Shown here piece after piece: positions 28,390 through 36,995 of a DNA stretch of 64,000 nucleotides (positions are counted from its first letter, which is position 1; every line of letters starts with the position of its first letter). Under the pieces are notes generated by a model, which saw only the letters and a program-made list of their open reading frames with translations, did no database searches and was not told the DNA's origin. The stretch is from an uncultured Chloroflexota bacterium (lineage in GTDB: Bacteria; Chloroflexota; UBA11872; VXNJ01), in assembly GCA_913043205.1 (NCBI GenBank), contig CAJWLF010000006.1, positions 39,242-103,241 on the forward strand, given 5' to 3'. Made by a program: the position numbers and the translations under genes.

Positions 28390-29386
28390 CAGCATGAGCA
28401 TATCACCCAGTTGTTTAAAACTGACCGAAACCATATTAGGAATCAGCCATATTTCAACTTACGAATTTCTCGCACAAGATTCCAGGCATCTTTTATGGAA
28501 AATACAGCACCGAGGCAAATCATTCTTAATAAAGACTTTCCGCCAAGAACAAGACCCATATTTTGATCATAGATTCAGGCGTGAAGAACGCTTGCTCAAT
28601 TTTCTACAGCAACAATGCCCAGAATTGAGTCCAAACATTTATGGCGGTGCTCTAATTGAACAGCAAGAAGCCCTAGTTGTAATGGAATATATTAATGGCA
28701 CTGCTCTCCACGCCGCATTGGAATCCTCTGGACCCACAGAATGTAACGACTACATAAAAGAAGCTGTCGAGTCTCAAGTCCGTCTTCACCATACATTCGA
28801 CAACTACTCTGGCTTGATGAGGAATATCGCCAACAGCTGTATATTAGATCGGAACAACCTTACGACGCTGACTGCCAGATTTCGTCTGGCCTGCAAGAGA
28901 ATATCTGGCAACACCGTTACAAACGAGACGAGTTCACAATTCAAAGAACATGTCTTCAAACCATTACTTTTACAACCTCACCATCCAATTCATAATTCGC
29001 TATCTCCATTGAACATGGTCTTGAAAGATGACAGTTCAGCAATAGTCATAGACTTTGAAACTTTGTCCGTCGGCCCTCGAGTGTTAGACCTAGCAGAACT
29101 TGCCGCATTCCCTTCATCGACTAATTACTCGACCAACGATATACACCAGATATATTCTGAGCAGTGTGACGAAATAGTTGTCAGCAATCTACAATCGCTC
29201 CAATTAGCCATCATCACTAGAGCCTTGGATGGGGCTGGCTCCATAAAGCACCAAGTGGATCGAGACTCCAACGTGACCAGTCATTACGACGAACGTATTG
29301 AGGGGTATTTGTCAAATGCTCTAACCGCTTCAGTTTCTGCTAAATTGCCTAAACCCATCATTGATTATTTGGAATCTCTACTGTGA
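28379..29386 (+). CDS. Aminoglycoside phosphotransferase-fold protein lacking the catalytic Asp
   Basis: This 335-residue protein has an APH/choline-kinase-like layout. The N-lobe has HRGKSFLIKTF with the ATP-binding Lys, the hinge is ALVVMEYINGTAL, and the C-lobe ends in a Brenner-like loop and AIVIDFETLSVGPRVLDLAEL. In the catalytic loop the usual HxDxxxxN is HNSLSPLN (H205-N212), so Ser207 replaces the catalytic Asp, while the metal-binding DFE (D225) is kept. It may be a pseudokinase or bind a ligand without phosphorylating it. It is coupled on both sides (11-base and 4-base overlaps) to the MraY-like and Mur-ligase/Alr genes, which ties it to cell-wall metabolism. Function unknown. Confidence 0.72.
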   Translation: MAVNSMSISPSCLKLTETILGISHISTYEFLAQDSRHLLWKIQHRGKSFLIKTFRQEQDPYFDHRFRREERLLNFLQQQCPELSPNIYGGALIEQQEALVVMEYINGTALHAALESSGPTECNDYIKEAVESQVRLHHTFDNYSGLMRNIANSCILDRNNLTTLTARFRLACKRISGNTVTNETSSQFKEHVFKPLLLQPHHPIHNSLSPLNMVLKDDSSAIVIDFETLSVGPRVLDLAELAAFPSSTNYSTNDIHQIYSEQCDEIVVSNLQSLQLAIITRALDGAGSIKHQVDRDSNVTSHYDERIEGYLSNALTASVSAKLPKPIIDYLESLL

Positions 29387-31902
29387 TTTATTCAACCGAT
29401 TTACTAGATCATTTGCCTGCAATATTGCATGGGGATGAGCTGCCTCAGAGATTAACGGGCTTTTCTCACAACAGTAACTTAGTTAAGGAAGGAAACGTAT
29501 TCGTAGCTTTGCAAACAGATCGAGGAGACGGACACGATTTTATAGATGAGGCAGCAGCAGCAGGGGCCTCCGCAGTGATCTGTGACAAGTTGGTCCCTAG
29601 TCCGATTCCGGCTTTGCTTGTTGAGAATGTCCGAAGAGCACTCCAAAACTATGCGAAGCACGTAATTTCATCCTTCGGACCTAGCATAATTGCAATCGGC
29701 GGGAGTATTGGAAAAACTACTACTAAAGAGATCATTACTCACGTCTTAACTAGACGCTACGATGTGTTTCAAAACCAAGAAAACTATAACGATCTGTTTG
29801 GTCTTCCCATAGCGCTAGGCCACTTGGACCCGGGGCACGAATTAGCAATACTAGAAATGGCTAGTGACTCGCACGGAGAACTGGACGAATTACGGAAAAT
29901 CGCTCCACCGGATACTCTAATCCTAACAAGTTTTGACCAAACGTACCTGGAGTTCTTTGGAGATCTAGAATCTATCGAACGTGAACATTACTCCTTAATA
30001 TCAGCATTAAGCGACAATTCCCTACTCATCTATCCCATTGACGATCCAGTAGCAAATAGACTCGCAATACAGCACAACGGACCTAAATACACTTACGGCT
30101 TAAACAGCTCAGCAAATTTCAGCGCCTCAAACGTTGATTGGTCCGATACAGGATCATCCTTTTTGCTAAGTGGGCCAAATCAGGATTACAAAGTTCATCT
30201 ACCTCTTCCCGGAGACCAGTATGTAAAAGCCTCCCTAGCTGCTGCTGCATTAGCCGAACACTTAGGGATCAGAACAACAGATATCGCCTCATCATTAGGT
30301 ACATGCACACCTATCCCAGGCAGATTCAATCATTTGCCTGGGATAGGTGGTGTTTCACTTTTCGACGACTCATTTTCTACAAGCCCAGCATCCCTGCAAA
30401 TCGCAATGAAACATCTCAAGAGGCTTGAAAACAGCCCTATATGTGTTCTCGCCGAATTTGAAAACCTTGGGCCCGCGACCAAGGGTATTGTCGATGAATT
30501 AACACCGTTAATCGCCGATGCAGCGCAAGATGTGATCGCGTTCGGTAATGGTGACACAATATCGCAACTTGTCGATGGACTAAAGGAATCGGGTCTCAAC
30601 GCTGATAACATTCACCGCACCCATACTCACGAACATACCGCGGCACTCGCCCTGAAGTTGTCAAAAAATCGACATCCGATTTATCTAAAGGGCGGTAGCA
30701 TGAGTAGATTGGAGAGAGTCACTGAACTACTGATGGAATCGCCAGACGATGCCCCGCATATGCTATGCCGGCAATCGATTTTATGGAGACAACTTGTTAC
30801 CGTAAACCCTGACGCCCCTGTATGGATCCAAATAGACCTGGACGCCATCACTCACAATGTGAAACGCCTAATTGAAATTATCGGCCCAGACGTTAAGCTC
30901 TATACAGTTCTGAAGGCTGAGGCTTATGGTCATGGAACAGCCAGGATAGCTTCCACGGCCCGACAAGCGGGGGCCTATGGGGCATGTGTGGCGCGAATTA
31001 ATGAAGGCGCACAACTAAGACTGGATGGATTTGACGGTCCAATACTGGTACTAGGGGCCACCCCACCCGCTGATTCACGAAATGCTGTACTTTCGGAATG
31101 CTCAATCTCTGTATATGACCGTCGGGGTATATCAGCTCTGAACCGCGCCGCTCAATCATTAGACAAAACTGTAGCAGTCCATTTGAAAATTGACAGCGGA
31201 ATGGGGAGGTTGGGATGCAGTGTAAAAGATGCTACAGAGCTCGCGCAGCTGGTTGATCTGTCAACACACTTAACTCTTGAAGGCACGTTCACACATCTTG
31301 CTCGAGCTGACGACAATGACAAATCACATTCCCTAGGGCAATTAGAGCGCTTCAAGGTGGCTATCCAGAAAATAAAGGCTCAGAATATTAGTCCTGGAAT
31401 CGTACACGCTGCCAATTCAGCGGGCACTTTGTCAATAACTGAATCCCATTTCGATGCTGTGAGATGTGGCATTGCCTTGCTAGGCCTTGACCCGAATATC
31501 AACTGTACATTGCCGACTGGATTTGAACCAGTGTTAACGTTCAAAGCCCGAATCGTCCAACTGAAAGACTTAAACAAAGGAGACTCGGTGGGTTACGGAA
31601 CTTCAGGAACATTGGCTAAAGACTCAAAGATTGCCGTAGTAGGGGCCGGTTATGGAGACGGATTCAGACGAGGCCCTCATCCATGGGGACCAGTAACTGT
31701 ACGAGGACACTCTGCCAATATTGTAGGAGAGGTCTGTATGGATATGTTCATGATTGACATCAGCAATATTGATGGCGTTAGAGTTGGCGACGAAGTCACA
31801 TTAATCGGACCATCGTTAACTGCAAGCACTGCCGGAGAGAGAGCCGGAACAATTCATTATGAACTCATAAGTCAATTGCTTCCCAGGGTGCCAAGAATAT
31901 GA
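29383..31902 (+). CDS. Mur ligase (MurF-like) - alanine racemase fusion
   Basis: This 839-residue fusion has an N-terminal MurF-type ligase (about residues 1-460) and a C-terminal PLP-dependent alanine racemase (about 480-839). The racemase half looks intact: PLP lysine K511 in TVLKAEAYGHG, the second catalytic Tyr Y738 in VGYGTSG, and GYGDGFRR. The ligase half keeps a P-loop, GSIGKTTTKE with K111, but deviates at several conserved points. GSNGK is GSIGK. TNxxxAHLExFG appears as TSFDQTYLEFFG, without the His. DDSYNANP is DDSFSTSP. LGDMxELG is LAEFENLG. MurF-Alr fusions are known in Bacteroidetes. Here a separate canonical MurF lies two genes downstream, so the fused ligase may have lost activity or changed substrate. 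GTG start in a GTGA overlap. Confidence 0.88.
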   Translation: MIYSTDLLDHLPAILHGDELPQRLTGFSHNSNLVKEGNVFVALQTDRGDGHDFIDEAAAAGASAVICDKLVPSPIPALLVENVRRALQNYAKHVISSFGPSIIAIGGSIGKTTTKEIITHVLTRRYDVFQNQENYNDLFGLPIALGHLDPGHELAILEMASDSHGELDELRKIAPPDTLILTSFDQTYLEFFGDLESIEREHYSLISALSDNSLLIYPIDDPVANRLAIQHNGPKYTYGLNSSANFSASNVDWSDTGSSFLLSGPNQDYKVHLPLPGDQYVKASLAAAALAEHLGIRTTDIASSLGTCTPIPGRFNHLPGIGGVSLFDDSFSTSPASLQIAMKHLKRLENSPICVLAEFENLGPATKGIVDELTPLIADAAQDVIAFGNGDTISQLVDGLKESGLNADNIHRTHTHEHTAALALKLSKNRHPIYLKGGSMSRLERVTELLMESPDDAPHMLCRQSILWRQLVTVNPDAPVWIQIDLDAITHNVKRLIEIIGPDVKLYTVLKAEAYGHGTARIASTARQAGAYGACVARINEGAQLRLDGFDGPILVLGATPPADSRNAVLSECSISVYDRRGISALNRAAQSLDKTVAVHLKIDSGMGRLGCSVKDATELAQLVDLSTHLTLEGTFTHLARADDNDKSHSLGQLERFKVAIQKIKAQNISPGIVHAANSAGTLSITESHFDAVRCGIALLGLDPNINCTLPTGFEPVLTFKARIVQLKDLNKGDSVGYGTSGTLAKDSKIAVVGAGYGDGFRRGPHPWGPVTVRGHSANIVGEVCMDMFMIDISNIDGVRVGDEVTLIGPSLTASTAGERAGTIHYELISQLLPRVPRI

Positions 31903-31936
31903 CCATCAAACTGATTGCACTACAAAGGCCTTTTAT

Positions 31937-32773
31937 TTGAACGAAATATATCTACATGCATGGGTGTATAGAGACCGATCTTTCAAGGATTGTTTAGACG
32001 CAGTGCTCTGGAATGGGTACAACGGCATTGAATTATGTAAATCCCATTTCTCTACACAAACCGACTACGCAACATCCATACATGATTTGCACAAGCAGGC
32101 GACCTCACAGGGCGTCAATATAGGGGTATTACCACTAAGAGGACTCAATTTCACAGATAACCACGTGGTTCTAAATGATGAAATTGATCGTGGAATTCAT
32201 ACTATAGAGTTAGCATCTAAACTCTCCACCCCAATAGTCAATTGCATGCTCGGATATTTACCAGACGCAAGTGGCAATTGGTCCAGTGCCGGCTCTTCAA
32301 TCGCCGATCACTCGCACCTAGCTATGGCGGTGGAGTACTGTGGCAAAGTTGCAGAACACGCTAGAAAGACGGGAGTTATCTTCTCTATCGAAACACATAT
32401 GGATTTTCTCCATGATTCGGCCACAGCGTCACGCTCACTTATAGACAAAGTAGGAGGAGGACTAGTCAAGGCTACCCTAGATATTGCAAATTTAGCTGGG
32501 TACGACCACGGTGAATCATATCAAAATGCTATAACCATATTGGGTTCTGACATTGCATACCTTCATGTGAAAAACATGGTCCGTTCATCGAATAGTATAA
32601 GTTATCAATGCAGGCTGTCAGATGGAGATCTAGACTACACTGAAATCTTGTCCACCTTTAGCACGCTAGGATTTTCCGGCCCTATATGCATCGAATATTC
32701 AGGAAATGATGATCCAGACGCCGTAGCTGCCTCAGATATATCACACTTACGCTCGATCCTCTCAAACCTATAA
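31937..32773 (+). CDS. Xylose isomerase-like TIM-barrel protein
   Basis: This is a 278-residue sugar phosphate isomerase/epimerase (AP endonuclease 2-like) protein. Likely metal ligands are visible in order: Glu in IFSIETH, Asp in KATLDIAN, His in IAYLHVKN and Glu in PICIEYSG. The family includes many isomerases, epimerases and dehydratases with unrelated substrates, so no reaction can be named. The TTG start follows the racemase fusion by 34 bases and the stop precedes murF by 3 bases. It is therefore embedded between two Mur ligases, an unusual place for this family. Confidence 0.8.
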   Translation: MNEIYLHAWVYRDRSFKDCLDAVLWNGYNGIELCKSHFSTQTDYATSIHDLHKQATSQGVNIGVLPLRGLNFTDNHVVLNDEIDRGIHTIELASKLSTPIVNCMLGYLPDASGNWSSAGSSIADHSHLAMAVEYCGKVAEHARKTGVIFSIETHMDFLHDSATASRSLIDKVGGGLVKATLDIANLAGYDHGESYQNAITILGSDIAYLHVKNMVRSSNSISYQCRLSDGDLDYTEILSTFSTLGFSGPICIEYSGNDDPDAVAASDISHLRSILSNL

Positions 32774-32776
32774 CTA

Positions 32777-34183
32777 ATGTTTACACTTCACGACTTAGTG
32801 GCAGTTACAGGAAATCGGGCTAACTCTTCAGTCCCCAAGCTTGCGATGAGAGGCATACAAATAGACAGCAGATTAGATGTAAGGAATAAATTGTTTGTGG
32901 CTATTCGATCCCCTAACCGCAATGGTGACGAGTATGCGAGGGATGCCTACGAATCAGGAGCTTCTGCCGTCTTAGTGCATCAAACCATCGAAGGAATCCC
33001 TCCAGAAAGGCAAATAATTGTCCCTGACACACTAAAGACGTTAACAAGCTTAGGAAAAAGATTGAGAAAAGCAGCCCCGGTAAAGCACGTCATAGGCGTC
33101 ACTGGGAGTAACGGGAAGACCACTGCAAAAGATGCCTTAGCAGCTGCGCTTTCCTCGGTGGGGCCGGTGAAGAAATCCCCATATAGTTTCAACAATGAAC
33201 TCGGAGTACCGATCACTCTGTCAGAAATTGAAAAATCCACGAGATTTGCCGTGCTGGAATTAGGCGCACAGACCCAAGGAGAGATACGCTCTCATTGCCA
33301 TGTGGCCATTCCAACTGACGGATTAATTACAAATATTGGTCGTGCTCACCTGGGTCTATTTGGCTCACCTGAACAATTACTGAACGCAAAGTCTGAGTTA
33401 GCAGAGTTTTTGAATGCCTGCGGGACCATCGCTTTAAACGCAGATGATCCAAAAATGCACTTAATCGCTAAAAAAACAAAAGCCAGGGTTATCTGGTATG
33501 GAAGTGAAGGACCCAACATTAGTGTGAGTAATACATGCGTTACAGCACCTAACTTATCTGGATCAAGGATCCAATTACGAACGCAAGCAGGGGTTTTTGA
33601 ACTAGATGTTCCCGCTGTAGGAAGCCATATTGGCTTGGCTTTTGCAGGAGCAATGGCTTTGGGAACCGGAATCGGCATAGACCCGTCCGATCTGGCCGAA
33701 GGGCTCCAGTCTTTCAAACCTGCAACCAGACGAATGCAGATCAAGCAGTTCGGTACTTCACTCATACTTGACGACAGTTACAACTCGAACAAAGACTCAG
33801 CTTTGTACGCACTATCTCAAATTAAGGCAGCACGATTGGTAAACAGAAGAATTGCTGTGCTAGGTGATATGCTGGAACTTGGACAATATAGTGAAGATGA
33901 TCATTATGCGGTCGGGGCACAGGCAACGTTTCTGGACAAACTGTACACTGTCGGGCACTTTAGCAAGACTATAGGAAGGGCAGCTTCAATAGCAGGTTTG
34001 TCAAAATGTACCCATTCGCATTTTGAGTACGAATACACAAACCTTGAAAAGACAACTCAGGCAATAGATTTAGTTGCAGAAGAAATAATCAATGATTCCC
34101 AAGACAATGACCTGATTTTGATCAAAGGTAGTAATGCTCTGCAGCTTGATATGCTAGTCGATAAACTCACGTTAGCCCAGTAG
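32777..34183 (+). CDS. murF: UDP-MurNAc-tripeptide:D-Ala-D-Ala ligase MurF
   Basis: MurF adds D-Ala-D-Ala to the UDP-MurNAc tripeptide in the cytoplasm. All usual motifs are present: the N-terminal IQIDSRLDVRNKLFVAI, the ATP loop GVTGSNGKTTAKDAL with K114, NNELGVPITL, AVLELGAQTQGEI, TNIGRAHLGLFGS, DDSYNSN and AVLGDMLELGQYSEDDH. Length (468) is standard. In contrast to the Mur domain of the upstream fusion, nothing appears degenerate. It is the last gene of the plus-strand envelope cluster and converges with folP across 35 bases. Confidence 0.94.
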   Translation: MFTLHDLVAVTGNRANSSVPKLAMRGIQIDSRLDVRNKLFVAIRSPNRNGDEYARDAYESGASAVLVHQTIEGIPPERQIIVPDTLKTLTSLGKRLRKAAPVKHVIGVTGSNGKTTAKDALAAALSSVGPVKKSPYSFNNELGVPITLSEIEKSTRFAVLELGAQTQGEIRSHCHVAIPTDGLITNIGRAHLGLFGSPEQLLNAKSELAEFLNACGTIALNADDPKMHLIAKKTKARVIWYGSEGPNISVSNTCVTAPNLSGSRIQLRTQAGVFELDVPAVGSHIGLAFAGAMALGTGIGIDPSDLAEGLQSFKPATRRMQIKQFGTSLILDDSYNSNKDSALYALSQIKAARLVNRRIAVLGDMLELGQYSEDDHYAVGAQATFLDKLYTVGHFSKTIGRAASIAGLSKCTHSHFEYEYTNLEKTTQAIDLVAEEIINDSQDNDLILIKGSNALQLDMLVDKLTLAQ

Positions 34184-34218
34184 CACCAATTGACAAAAAC
34201 GATTACCAACCATCCAGC

Positions 34219-35118
34219 TTAGCTTCCAGAGACGTTCATTATCGAGTCCGTGACTCTGGCAACTGCTACACCTTGGGCCACGTCATGCACCCGAATCATG
34301 TTTGCCCCCGACAATATACCCATCGCATTCGCCGCACACGTTCCTCCCACTGTATGAGCATCCATTATTGAAATGCCCGAATTATTTGACGCCATAGCGT
34401 GGGCTACAACCGATTTCCTGGACGCCCCCAGTAACAAGGGATAACCAAGACTCTTAAGTTCCGATAGCCTAAACAACAATTCTAAATTTTGCTCGGGAGT
34501 CTTTCCAAACCCTATACCTGGGTCGATTATTATCTGGCCTTCGTCAATACCCATCCCTTCCGCGATACGTATAGATCGGATTAACTCGACCCTAACGGTG
34601 TCAACCACATCCTCATAGTTAACTTCATCGTAATGGGCTCCTATTTCAGACTGCGTAGCCTTGGCTTGCCGATTATGCATAAGAACTACAGGACATCCTG
34701 TCTCTGCAACTAATGAACCCATAGCAGGATCTGATTGGAAGGACCAAACATCATTGACTAGATCTGCCCCTGCGTTCAAAGCCTCACGGGCAACAGGAGA
34801 CTTGTACGTATCTATTGAAATAGGCAAGTCCGTTTCTTGTCGACACATTTCAATTACAGGCAACACTCTTGCAAGCTCGTCATTAACGGATACCGGAATC
34901 GCTCCAGGACGGGTCGATTCCCCTCCTACATCAATTAAATCCGCCCCCTGATCTACTACATGCCGGATGCGATCGCGGACCTTATCCAAATCTCCCGAAA
35001 GTCCGTCCCCAGAGAAAGAATCCGTAGTAACGTTGATTATTGCCATAACGTGAGTACGACTTCCTAATTGATATTCCCTACCACGAATCAACAATGCTGA
35101 CTCCCTTATTCCAATCAT
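34219..35118 (-). CDS. folP: Dihydropteroate synthase
   Basis: FolP condenses p-aminobenzoate with the pterin pyrophosphate in folate synthesis and is the target of sulfonamides. The TIM-barrel has both family signatures, MAIINVTTDSFSGDG and DLIDVGGESTRPGA, plus DLVNDVWSFQ, VLMHNR, IIDPGIGFGKTPEQNL and LLGASRKS. Size (299) fits. The ATG lies 43 bases from the divergent PHP gene, so the two promoters must overlap. Its product supports the folate used by PurN and PurH, but the gene is not part of the purine operon. Confidence 0.96.
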   Translation of the reverse strand: MIGIRESALLIRGREYQLGSRTHVMAIINVTTDSFSGDGLSGDLDKVRDRIRHVVDQGADLIDVGGESTRPGAIPVSVNDELARVLPVIEMCRQETDLPISIDTYKSPVAREALNAGADLVNDVWSFQSDPAMGSLVAETGCPVVLMHNRQAKATQSEIGAHYDEVNYEDVVDTVRVELIRSIRIAEGMGIDEGQIIIDPGIGFGKTPEQNLELLFRLSELKSLGYPLLLGASRKSVVAHAMASNNSGISIMDAHTVGGTCAANAMGILSGANMIRVHDVAQGVAVARVTDSIMNVSGS

Positions 35119-35161
35119 TCAAACATAGGATACATATTTACAGCACAGTCATGTACTCTAC

Positions 35162-36010
35162 ATGTATTCGCAACGCAGAAAGCTCGCTAAATATCAGTGG
35201 AATCGGCAGGACCGCTTGCATCACATCAAAACGTCATATTTAAAATCACCCCTACCCTTGAGTAACACAGGACGGATATGCACCCCTGACGGCTACTCAG
35301 TCGCAGAACTTCACACCCACACCGTACTAAGTGACGGTACACAAACCGTCGAACAGAATCTACTGACTGCAAAGAGCCGAGGAATCTCTGTACTAGCCAC
35401 AACAGACCATGACATGATTCAGGCCAGTTTAACCACCTCTGAAATATGCTCCAATTACGGAGTAAGTGCTGTTGTCGGAAGTGAAATCACCACAATAGGC
35501 CAGCAACACATACTGGGATTATTCATTAATACCTGCATACCCATATTTAGACGGGTAGAAACGACCGTTCAGGCTATTAGGTCTCAAGGCGGCCTAGCCA
35601 TCGTAGCGCACCCATTCCTACCATTCCCTGGAGCAACAAACAAGCGACGATTACTGAACTGGCTGGAACACACGACCTTTGACGGGATCGAACTTGATTC
35701 TCCGTACCTAACCAACCGTGGACGCGAACAACTACTAGAATTCTATGAAGACCATAAGGTAGCGCTAGGAGCACCACTCGCAAGCAGTGATTCCCATTTT
35801 GGTAACCTGGGAGCCAAAGTTACTCTCTTTCCGGGAACGGATGCCAACGACCTACGCACGGCTATTAAGATGCGGACAACAGTAGCGGCAACAACCAATG
35901 TGCCACAGCTCAAACCAAACATCAGGGATAGGTTACACAATAACTATCGCAGCCTATTCTCACTACCTATCTACCGTATTAAAGCCCTGGTAACAGGAAA
36001 ATATACGTGA
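35162..36010 (+). CDS. PHP-domain metal-dependent phosphoesterase
   Basis: This 282-residue PHP-family protein resembles the TrpH/YciV branch (nucleoside 3',5'-bisphosphate or short RNA hydrolases). Metal-binding motifs are HTHTVLSDGT, ATTDHDM, GSEITT, IVAHPFLP and the C-terminal SSDSHFGN. The first 40 residues are basic and outside the PHP domain; a later start is possible. The gene converges on korB with 16 bases between. The substrate is not determined. Confidence 0.85.
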   Translation: MYSQRRKLAKYQWNRQDRLHHIKTSYLKSPLPLSNTGRICTPDGYSVAELHTHTVLSDGTQTVEQNLLTAKSRGISVLATTDHDMIQASLTTSEICSNYGVSAVVGSEITTIGQQHILGLFINTCIPIFRRVETTVQAIRSQGGLAIVAHPFLPFPGATNKRRLLNWLEHTTFDGIELDSPYLTNRGREQLLEFYEDHKVALGAPLASSDSHFGNLGAKVTLFPGTDANDLRTAIKMRTTVAATTNVPQLKPNIRDRLHNNYRSLFSLPIYRIKALVTGKYT

Positions 36011-36026
36011 CCAACCAATCCAAGAA

Positions 36027-36986
36027 TTAACGATATTGCTCTAGGGTCAGTGCAATATCTTGACCCGGCGTGGCATCCTTGATTATGGATCTAGCTTCTG
36101 CGCCAGGTTCAAAGCCTTTTCGCTGCCGCATTCGATCCTCATAAGTTGGCAGGTCAATCTTGTATAAAAGGCCGATTGGAATTTGATCACCCCATTCGTA
36201 GGATTTTCCTAGCGCTGCCTGCTTCTTAGATACAATTTCACCGGCATCCAAAGGATCATGAACCACAGGATCAAAAGATTCGTCGTCAGTCAATTTGTAT
36301 ACACGAGGACTCCGACCGGGCCGATCGCGTCCAGAAAACCATTCCATAGTCTGAATATCGTTATATACGGGGCAAGGCTGGAGGACATCGATAAACGATG
36401 TCCCTTTATGATTAATGGCTGCAACGACCAATTCTTTGAGCCCCTTAACATCCATAGCATACCCTCTGGCAATGAACGTATACCCGGCAGACACGGCCAT
36501 CCCTATAGGGTTTATGTTGTCCTGTATCTCAGGAGCTGCCATGCTTTTTGTCTTTTCGCCTCGCTGCCTAGTAGGCGACGCTTGACCTTTCGTTAGACCA
36601 TATACACCGTTGTTAAAAACCATATAAGTCATATCAAGATTACGACGACCAGTGTTCACGAAATAACCAGCTCCAATTCCGTATCCATCCCCATCACCAC
36701 CCATAGCCAAAACTGTAAGTTCTTCATTAACAAGTTTTGCCCCACTAGCAACGGGTAAAACCCGACCGTGTAAGGTATGGAATCCATATGTCTTCAAATA
36801 GTGAGCTATTTTTCCCGAACAACCGATTCCAGAAAATATGCCAACTTTATGTGGCTCTATAGCCAATTCTGCCAACGCCTGCTTAACTGCATTGAGTATT
36901 CCGAAATCGCCGCAACCAGGACACCAGTCCGGGTGGACTTCTGAAGCATAATCCTTAGGTTTTAGTTGTATTTCTGCTGTCGCCAT
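36027..36986 (-). CDS. korB: 2-oxoacid:ferredoxin oxidoreductase, beta subunit
   Basis: This TPP-binding subunit decarboxylates a 2-oxoacid (probably 2-oxoglutarate) to the acyl-CoA while reducing ferredoxin. Seen are the cysteine motifs HPDWCPGCGDFGIL and GIGCSGKIAHYL, the TPP/Mg motif MGGDGDGYGIGAGYF...NNGVYGLTKGQASPT, and FIDVLQPCPVYND. The start follows korA by 9 bases with GGCGAGGGA in front. Whether the substrate is 2-oxoglutarate or pyruvate cannot be fixed; the two-subunit arrangement favours KorAB. Confidence 0.9.
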   Translation of the reverse strand: MATAEIQLKPKDYASEVHPDWCPGCGDFGILNAVKQALAELAIEPHKVGIFSGIGCSGKIAHYLKTYGFHTLHGRVLPVASGAKLVNEELTVLAMGGDGDGYGIGAGYFVNTGRRNLDMTYMVFNNGVYGLTKGQASPTRQRGEKTKSMAAPEIQDNINPIGMAVSAGYTFIARGYAMDVKGLKELVVAAINHKGTSFIDVLQPCPVYNDIQTMEWFSGRDRPGRSPRVYKLTDDESFDPVVHDPLDAGEIVSKKQAALGKSYEWGDQIPIGLLYKIDLPTYEDRMRQRKGFEPGAEARSIIKDATPGQDIALTLEQYR

Positions 36987-36995
36987 TCCCTCGCC

